Shown here piece after piece: positions 57,017 through 64,000 of a DNA stretch of 64,000 nt; position 1 is the first letter of the stretch, and the number at the start of each line of letters is the position of its first letter. Source of the stretch: Branchiostoma floridae (Eukaryota > Chordata > Leptocardii > Amphioxiformes > Branchiostomatidae); NCBI RefSeq assembly GCF_000003815.2, contig NC_049989.1, positions 18,616,120 to 18,680,119 of the forward strand. The letters are read 5' to 3'. Below the pieces are notes generated by a model. It worked only from the letters and a program-made list of their open reading frames with translations, was not told the origin of the DNA and made no database searches. The translations under genes were made by a program, and so were the position numbers.

Positions 57017-60000
57017 GTAGGTTACGATGAATATCACCCGTTTTACTCCATCGTACGGCTTTCTACGGTCTGCAAAAGATACCTGTGAACCTTAGACACT
57101 CTGTGGAAGAATATACTGCCTGCATTGTATGATATAAATACTGTAAACTGTCCTAAAATTTACCGAGTCCTGAAGTCATGTATGATGATCAGTGGCAGCA
57201 AGGAGTGAATTTTATGATGGGGTGGGGAGGGGGCAAGGAGTAGAGATTAGAGTAGAGAATTCTGAAAGTCAAGACTATAGTCTTGAGGATGTATGCTTTC
57301 CTATTGTGCAGTCTTTAAACTGATAAAGATGCGCATCACGCTAAAACTCCTTGGTTTACGTAGAAAAGAGATTATGCAGATCTATAGAAGGGGAGGGGCG
57401 CATAGACGCCATAACATGGTTTGTTTACCTTGGTCGCGAATGTCGCATGTCGTCTTTACAAATCAAACAATCATCGTTAAAAACCGACCAACAGTTTGAC
57501 AGGTTTTCAAGTTAGCACTGAAAAGAATTACGTAATTTTATCACCCAGCCAAGAGCTGATATCTACCATTGATGAAGTAGAAGTAATCTGTATTTATCAA
57601 TTCAATGTTCTGACATTTAATTTTGATGTTAGGAATAATTTGCACCGTCCCTTGCATTAGTAAATTGTCAAAATTGCCTTCATCTACTAACTTATATCTA
57701 CTGAATATACAGTACAGTACCAAATATACACAAAGCATTATAGCACACTAACATTTGAAGGCACACTAGTGTTATACTAACTTATAGTACCGGTAATTCA
57801 GGTTATGTGTTGAAAGCTACTTGTATGACACAATCAAACCCTTGATTTGCGTTTGAATCACATGTCATCAGTAATAGTCTGCTGTGCCACTAGCATGTCA
57901 TTTTCTACTTGTAAGCAGTCGTGGTATAGTAGTGGCCGGGATTTTTACAGCTTCCTTTCAAGTGAGAAAATCATGGCCAATACTGAATAGCTACAATCCC
58001 TGGCTTCTGTATGTCCTCCATGTACATGTAAGGCAGACTGCCATAAGATAAGAAATCTCGTAACTTCAAGTTGTAATTAAAAGGAAAGAGCACTAGGGGT
58101 AGTAGTGCCGTACTAGTAGCTACATTCCATGGTACCTCTGCCCCAGCTAGGGTAGCCCCCAGGCCTGGCCGGAATATTTATATTTACTCACTGCCAGGAT
58201 GTTTTGGCAGCTGCCAGAATAGAACTGAGTCTACTTTTGCTTTGGGTAAACACTCTCACACTTCCAGTAAATGTGCTACCACAGTAGCTGAATGCTGATG
58301 GTATAAACTATAATTTTAAGACATTATTGCTACAACCTTGCCTTTAATTTCAATGCTCAGCGACATAGGTTTTTCCACGTTTTACTTCACCATTGTGCGT
58401 TCGCTTGTACACACCGCCTTAAAGTCCAGATTGCATCATGAAAAACGTGTTTGGGAGGGTGCCTTTGTTGTTCTGTTTACATTAGTGTGAATGGAGCTGT
58501 TCAGGCAAGGTTGACCCAAGTGTTGTTAAAGGGTGATACTTTACAGAGGGGCTGCCCTGAGCTACATGGAATGTTATTTGTAGGAAGCCAGTGAAAGCTT
58601 GTCACTTCTTTCTTTTTTAGGGTGAAAATGATCTTGTCTGATAATAGATGCCTTTAGCTTTAGGTGCCTTTCTGTTCGTATGAATGAATTTTTTTCTTTC
58701 AGATATGCAACCCATAGATAATAGTTATACAAACATTATAAAGAACACAAACTATGCACACAACAATTTTTTTTATGATGTTACACATTTTTATACAAAA
58801 GAATTTCTAAACTGACAATCATATGCTTGGAGTTGGAGATGTTCAAATTTAAATTTACAAAACCCTTTTTGTACAGGATGATGATTCCATTATATAGTCC
58901 TTTTACTGGATGTTTTGGGTGTGGTAATCCCAGTGGAAAATTCTCAAGTTGTCTGTCGATTTACCATGCAAATTGTTGACATTCTTGTACATGTACCTGT
59001 ATGTACAAGTAGCTACTAGTAGGGTAAATACTGATCTCCAAGCAGATCCTACAATGGCATAAGATAGTACCAAACTGGCTAAGGAGTGTAGTCAGCCAAG
59101 AGGTGTACATTTCCCCGGTAGCCAAACACACTCCTAAGCCGGCTTCACTCCTCTGCCAGCTTTTGATACTATCTTATGCTACGGTAGGATCTGCTTGGAG
59201 ATTAGGTAAATACCCCAAGTCTTTGGCTGTTTCTGTTTAGACATGGTTGTTTGCAGTGATACAGTAGGAATCTCGGTACTGTAGGTATTATTCCATGATA
59301 GCGGTACATTATGTAGAGCCTATAATAACTAAGGTATAAATTACACACTGTTTAGGTCTCCTGATATTTCCTTGTCTACAGGCTATGATATCCATCACGT
59401 CCTGTCACCTGTAAGCGGTGACTAATTGACCAAAACAGTGCCTATAGGTGTCTGGTCTCACCTGTTGGTAGTAATTAGTCCAGTCATTAGCATAATTATT
59501 ACTACTGGACACAGCTTGACCAGTGTTTCTGGGAAAGGGTGTCTCAGTGTATAACTCCACTCACTTTAATTTGTTCCAGAGGCATTTGCAAAAGCCAAAG
59601 TTGTTGACAAATGCTATGAAATATATTAATAGAGCTGGATGACCAAACCTTAATGAAGGACCTTTTGTAGCCCTATGTTGGAAATAGAATTAAGGTTGGT
59701 ACTGATTGAGCATCCTAGTAATAGTAGTATATCTTTTTAAAACTTTTAGGGAACGAGTCCCAACAATGTTCAGGATATATGAATAAGCATTCGTATTTGA
59801 AGCATAATTGAAGCAAAATCTTTTAATAGTTGATAATATAAAATAAGATGTTGTAGTCATGAGGTGTATCTTTTTTACATTTTTCATGACATACAAAAAT
59901 GTAGAACACTGGTTTCTTGAAAGGATGTAAGAGCTAACAAAAACTGGTCAAACAAGGTGTATTGATGTCCTTGCAAACAATTGCAAGGCCACACCAATCA

Positions 60001-60396
60001 TATTTCAATGGTTCCTGGACATTTTCAAGTGAACAAAAGTTAGCAAAAAAATTAAGGTCTAATTGAAAACAGAAACCTGAGATAATTTGAATCATATTTA
60101 ACTCTGAAGTTGTTTTTTAAACTTGAGAACCAAACCAATTAGTTTGGTAATGCTCATATACACAATGTACATGTACAGTAATGATGCTTTAAAATTGGGA
60201 TGTAAGTAATTCGGTGGCTCTGTGTATGGGGTACACTTTTCATGCAGACAAGGGGTGACCCAGTGTGTTTGGCTAGATATGAGAGCTATAGCAAAGCTGC
60301 ATTTCATGAGCTATAACAATTTAGCCACTAAGTGTCATGCTTCGTCCTTCAGTTTGAGGTCGCCATTTTTACTGACGCAACCCGCTCTCCCCTCAG
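57017..60396. other. First intron of the following gene
   Basis: AT-rich intron with the inverted-repeat element at 59030-59205. No exon supported. Confidence 0.45.
59030..59205. mobile_element. MITE-like inverted-repeat element
   Basis: atctccaagcagatcctaca at the left and tgctacggtaggatctgctt+ggagat at the right form arms of about 37 bases (shared core cataagatagtac / gatactatcttatg). The core is noncoding. Confidence 0.8.
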
Positions 60397-60431
60397 GCAA
60401 TGTTGCTGACGTGATATGGAGCCAATGACCT

Positions 60432-63400
60432 ATGGACGACCAGACCTGGACCCACAGAACCACACACAGCACACTCCAGTCACTGACGGACTCCTGCCAC
60501 CAGCCCTTCGGTAACCTGGTCTCGTACGACTCCGACCTGGACTACATCAGTCGCTCGCTTCGAGGACAGTCGAGGGAAGTAGTACAGGAGGAGCTGAAGC
60601 ATTTTGCGGAGGAGATTCAATCGAAACAGGAACTGGTACGTGAAACTGAGGAGAAGTCTGTCATAGATTCGGCCCCACTCTCTAATAATACTTCTTCACA
60701 ATCACCAGTAAGCGCTAGAAGCAATCAGTCGGAAGCAAAGAGCAGTAATTTGTCTGAAGGAATAATTGTAACCAATCGCAACCAATCAGTGTATGCGACA
60801 GGCTCTTTAATCGGGCAAGAGAACTCTTGCGGTTCCTTGATTCAAGAAAGTGACAACTCCAGGTGTAACAGACTGAGTCTAAGAATCAAAACGTGTGAAA
60901 CTTTTCCTCAGCCACTCCTTGAAGTTGAAGACTTTCATATCAGTGTGTCTGACACAAAAGATCAATCTTCAAGCCTTTCCTTGACTGATTCTGGGAGTGC
61001 CTCCTTCTCACAATCCTTAAAATCCTCAGACCTGGTCTTAACCTCTGTTAAGAAACAAGAATTCTATCAGGACTGTAAGGACCCACCCACCCTGCCCCTC
61101 CCCGCGGTGAGACCTGATATGGACTCTCCTGACATTTACCCTTCCAAACTGAACCTACCAGGTGAGTCGCTGACGTCAGGAAGGTCGCCGGGCGGGTCAT
61201 CGCGAGGCGCGAGGTTCCAGACCACGGCCAGGGGAAATGAGATGCTGAGGTCCTTCGCGGAGACCCTCCAGTTACCGGAGTCTACTCTCACAGGTATGTG
61301 TTTAACCCTCCCCTACTGCCTTAACACTTAACCAGTAGAGATCCACAAGGTATACTAAAGGTTAAGGCCTCGCCTTGTAATCAATAGAGATTGGTACTAG
61401 TAGCCACATGTCTACTTACTAGTACTTGGTTGTGTTTAAGGTTAATGCTACACCTGTTTCAAATTTAATTTACTAGCAAATATTATGTTTTTATGACTTT
61501 ACTCTTGTATCACAAATAAACATAACCCCCGGAAATAAAATCTCACTGCTACCTTCATGGTTTGAAGATACACTTCTCAACTCTTGCTACACTTCTTGCT
61601 AAATTATGAGCAAGAGAGAGGTCCAGGAAATGTGGACAGGAAAACTTCAGTCATTCAATATTTAGGGGGGTCCCTGGCTATCAAAGCCCCAATTTGGAAA
61701 AAAAGTACTGTCCAAAATAAGAATGTACCGGGTGGATTTGGGGGCTGATTACCAGTATGTTTATTTTGGACATGAGAGTAACCCCCTCCCTGCTGCTGCC
61801 TTAACACTTAACCAGTAGAGAAATGGTATCGACAAGGCTACTTTGGTATACTAAAGGCCGCACTCTGTAACCAGTAGAGAATTAGTAGCCACATGGCTAC
61901 TAGTAATTAGTAGTGCTTAAGGTTAGTGTCACACCTATTTCAGGCATTTGCAAATGTCTTTTTTTAATGTCATTTTTTAATGTCATTCAAACTTAATCGT
62001 TGTTTGCGTAAATCCCATATGTTGGCAAATACTATAAAATGTACCAATAAGAGCTGCATGACCGGCCCTTATGATAATTTTTGGCAGATCTTTTTTTAAA
62101 AAGTCTGAAATCTTAATTTTTGTGACAAGGTCTTATCGGCCTGCAGGCCACATTTCATTGAAACCACGATAAAGGTGATAAGGGTCAGACGAAATGTAAC
62201 AAAGATATAGACTATATGATCAACGTGGTAATAAGACTCAGTAATACTAATACTATATAAACATGATATAGTGAAAACCTTCCACAATATCATATTAAAT
62301 AGACTTATTGTACACAGTTTTTGGATTTTAAAACATTAAATGCTGAACTGGAATTTCAACAGAGCCCGAGGGAAAGTCCTACACCTACTAGACTAAGAAC
62401 AGGGCTTGAAATACTTTTTTCTGCATACCTGCACTGGTGCAGGTAACATTTAAGATTACTTGCACCAGACAAATTTGACCTGCAGCACTCTGAGTTTAGG
62501 AAGTATGAATCATTCTAGAATTGTTTAGGAACCATAGCTTTTTTTCTTCTTTTATACTTAGTAGGTGGTAACAGTCAATGCTGCTAAGAACAATCCTTAT
62601 ACATCTAAATCAAAGGAAATTTATGTATAAAACCCAGTACATGGACCAGTGTAGGTTAGGTGCAGGTAGATACCAGAAATACCTGCACAGCTTCAATATT
62701 ACCTGCACTAACCTGCATATGCAGGTGGTATTTCGAGCCCTGTAGTAGGTACACAAAGTTACAGGAAGTGATCAATAGCTGATAAAAACCTTTGTCCAGA
62801 AATTCACCCGAAAATGTTGGTGAACCACGGAAATAAGTCAATTGTGTCTTTAGACTCACTGAAGTGTATAAAATCAAATTTTGTAATGCCTTTCAGGAGA
62901 CTATTTGTGGAAGCCTTGATCAGTCATGGTTGACATGTCACTACAGGCATAGTTACGTAGGTGTATAATTACATTGGTGCTGACGTCAGAGACTGACTCA
63001 GTTAAGCCCCTGACACAAATATCCTACCATGGCCTCCCAACCTTCTCCAGACCATAGTTGGGAGTTAAGCCCCTGTCACACATACCCTACCATGGCCTCC
63101 TAACCTTCTCCAGATCATGTTTAGGAGTTAAGCCCCTGTCGCACAAAGCCAACCATGGCCTCCCGACATTCTTTAGCCCCTGTCACATACTGTATAGCCG
63201 ACTATGGCCTCCCAACTTCCTCCAGACCATGGTTTGGAGTGAAGCCTCTGTCACACATAGCTGACCTCCCAACCTTCTGCAGACTATAATATATACATTT
63301 GGCATTAGCCCCTCTCACGTACTGTATACAGAGTAGCCGACTTTGGCCTCCTTAGTCTATAACCTTGGTCAGGAGTTAGTTGTTAGCAAGGTCATCTCAT

Positions 63401-64000
63401 CTGTGTTGCTTACGTCAGACACAATCTCAGCCAGGTAGTTGCACAAGTTGTGAAAGCCTTGCCTACAGGTATTGTGCATAATGTGTCCATTGTGTTTCAT
63501 ACAATCGTAGTTAATCTGATCTTTTTTCAAGGCTCGTTTGCTTTTTAACCAGACTAAACCTCCGTAATTTCACGGTTGTTAAATCATTGTTAACTCCCAT
63601 GAATGATATAATGTTGATCTAGAAGTAAACTGGAACATCAATTTACATTTTATTACTGAGGTATTTCTAACTGAGTTTTATCAACAGTATTTGTTGTTAT
63701 GAAATTTACCACTGCACTATTTTACTTACAAACTTATGTACAGCCACAGATAATCTAACTTTTAAGATAATGATCCATACCAAGCCACATATGTACCGGT
63801 TATTACCAACACACACCACACAGTTCACCAGTTTGACAACAATGCACAACTTGTCTTTCAGGTAGCCCCACTGGTGACCTCTCACCTCAGTCAGCTGATC
63901 AGACCATCGCAGAGGCAGAGAGACAGTACAGGGAGCGGCTTCAAGTTCACATACAGACACAGCAGCAGCTGTACCAAACCTGGGGACAGCAAGGAACTCA
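60432..64000 (+). CDS. Probable coiled-coil / Ser-rich protein, 5' part only
   Basis: Exon 60397-61293 starts after acceptor cccctcag. The ATG at 60432 opens a frame of 287 codons plus one base to a strong donor (tcacag/gtatgt). The next exon noticed starts at 63862 (acceptor tgtctttcag) in the fitting phase and runs off the window, encoding SPTGDLSPQSADQTIAEAER then QYRERLQVHIQTQQQLYQTW. The protein begins MDDQTWTHRTTHSTLQSLTD and has YDSDLDYISRSLRGQSREVV, a short charged helix, then about 200 Ser-rich residues likely to be disordered. The end visible here is Gln/Arg/Glu-rich and helical, suggesting a coiled coil. I do not recognise the family; centrosomal and scaffold proteins have this look, but that is a guess. 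An upstream in-frame stop (TGA, 60426-60428) sits one codon before the ATG. Exons between 61294 and 63861 may have been missed. Confidence 0.65.
61300..61960 (+). repeat. Local tandem duplication in the intron
   Basis: 61306-61480 and 61787-61950 share gccttaacacttaaccagta, gtatactaaagg and gtttaaggttaatg-type phrases in order, about 485 bases apart. Confidence 0.8.
62398..62743. mobile_element. hAT-like MITE (CAGGGCTTGAAATAC ends)
   Basis: cagggcttgaaatac at the left and gtatttcgagccctg at the right are inverted, and the interior repeats acctgca/tgcaggt many times. CAGGGCTCGAAA-type ends occur in hAT-derived short elements. No clear 8-base target duplication was seen. Confidence 0.7.
63002..63350 (+). 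repeat. Minisatellite of about 64-bp units
   Basis: About five imperfect units of gttaagcccctgtcacacat, then taccatggcctcccaacctt and ctccagaccatagttgggag. The open frame over it is repeat-derived. Confidence 0.88.
63351..63861. other. Intron, nothing recognised
   Basis: AT-rich sequence up to the acceptor of the last exon. Confidence 0.4.

Overview
The window looks like nuclear DNA of a metazoan, most probably a lancelet (amphioxus, Branchiostoma). This is inferred from small phase-conserved exons in long AT-richer introns, very dense short inverted-repeat elements and minisatellites, a one-copy arrestin-domain gene of deuterostome type, and an assembly gap of N. No bacterial operon structure, CRISPR array, rRNA or certain tRNA gene was seen. 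Gene models below come from reading splice sites and phases by eye, with no transcript support.

Layout. 1-9.5 kb: repeat-rich intergenic DNA (ACTC and CA/CAGA microsatellites, several MITEs, dispersed repeats) with one 110-codon minus-strand ORF inside a duplicated unit. 9.5-14.1 kb: a nearly intronless plus-strand gene of about 1256 residues with central hydrophobic segments and a C-terminal putative Ig (He_PIG-like) domain. 16.8-34.1 kb: a tandem cluster of three minus-strand genes (A, B, C), each encoding a signal peptide, a variable arginine/lysine-rich segment and a very acidic helical tail. Coding exons, 3' flanks and upstream modules were duplicated together, and one spare upstream module has no gene of its own. 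34.4-35.1 kb: an LTR-like segment and an isolated exon. 36.7-43.7 kb: minus-strand exons of one or two unrecognised genes, split by an array of about 130-bp repeats.

44.8-53.4 kb: a complete ARRDC-type alpha-arrestin gene (8 coding exons) with a TCTCGCGAGA promoter element, six tandem copies of its start-codon exon region, and two alternative phase-1/phase-1 copies of exon 2. 53.4-56.9 kb: intergenic with mobile-element remnants. 56.9-64.0 kb: the 5' part of a gene for a probable Ser-rich/coiled-coil protein that runs off the window.

The peptide cluster is the best candidate for an undescribed system. Its layout (constant signal peptide, fast-changing cationic segment, conserved anionic tail, tandem copies) resembles precursors of host-defence peptides such as the tunicate clavanins and styelins, but that function is inferred only. 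The ARRDC locus is the best candidate for unusual gene architecture.
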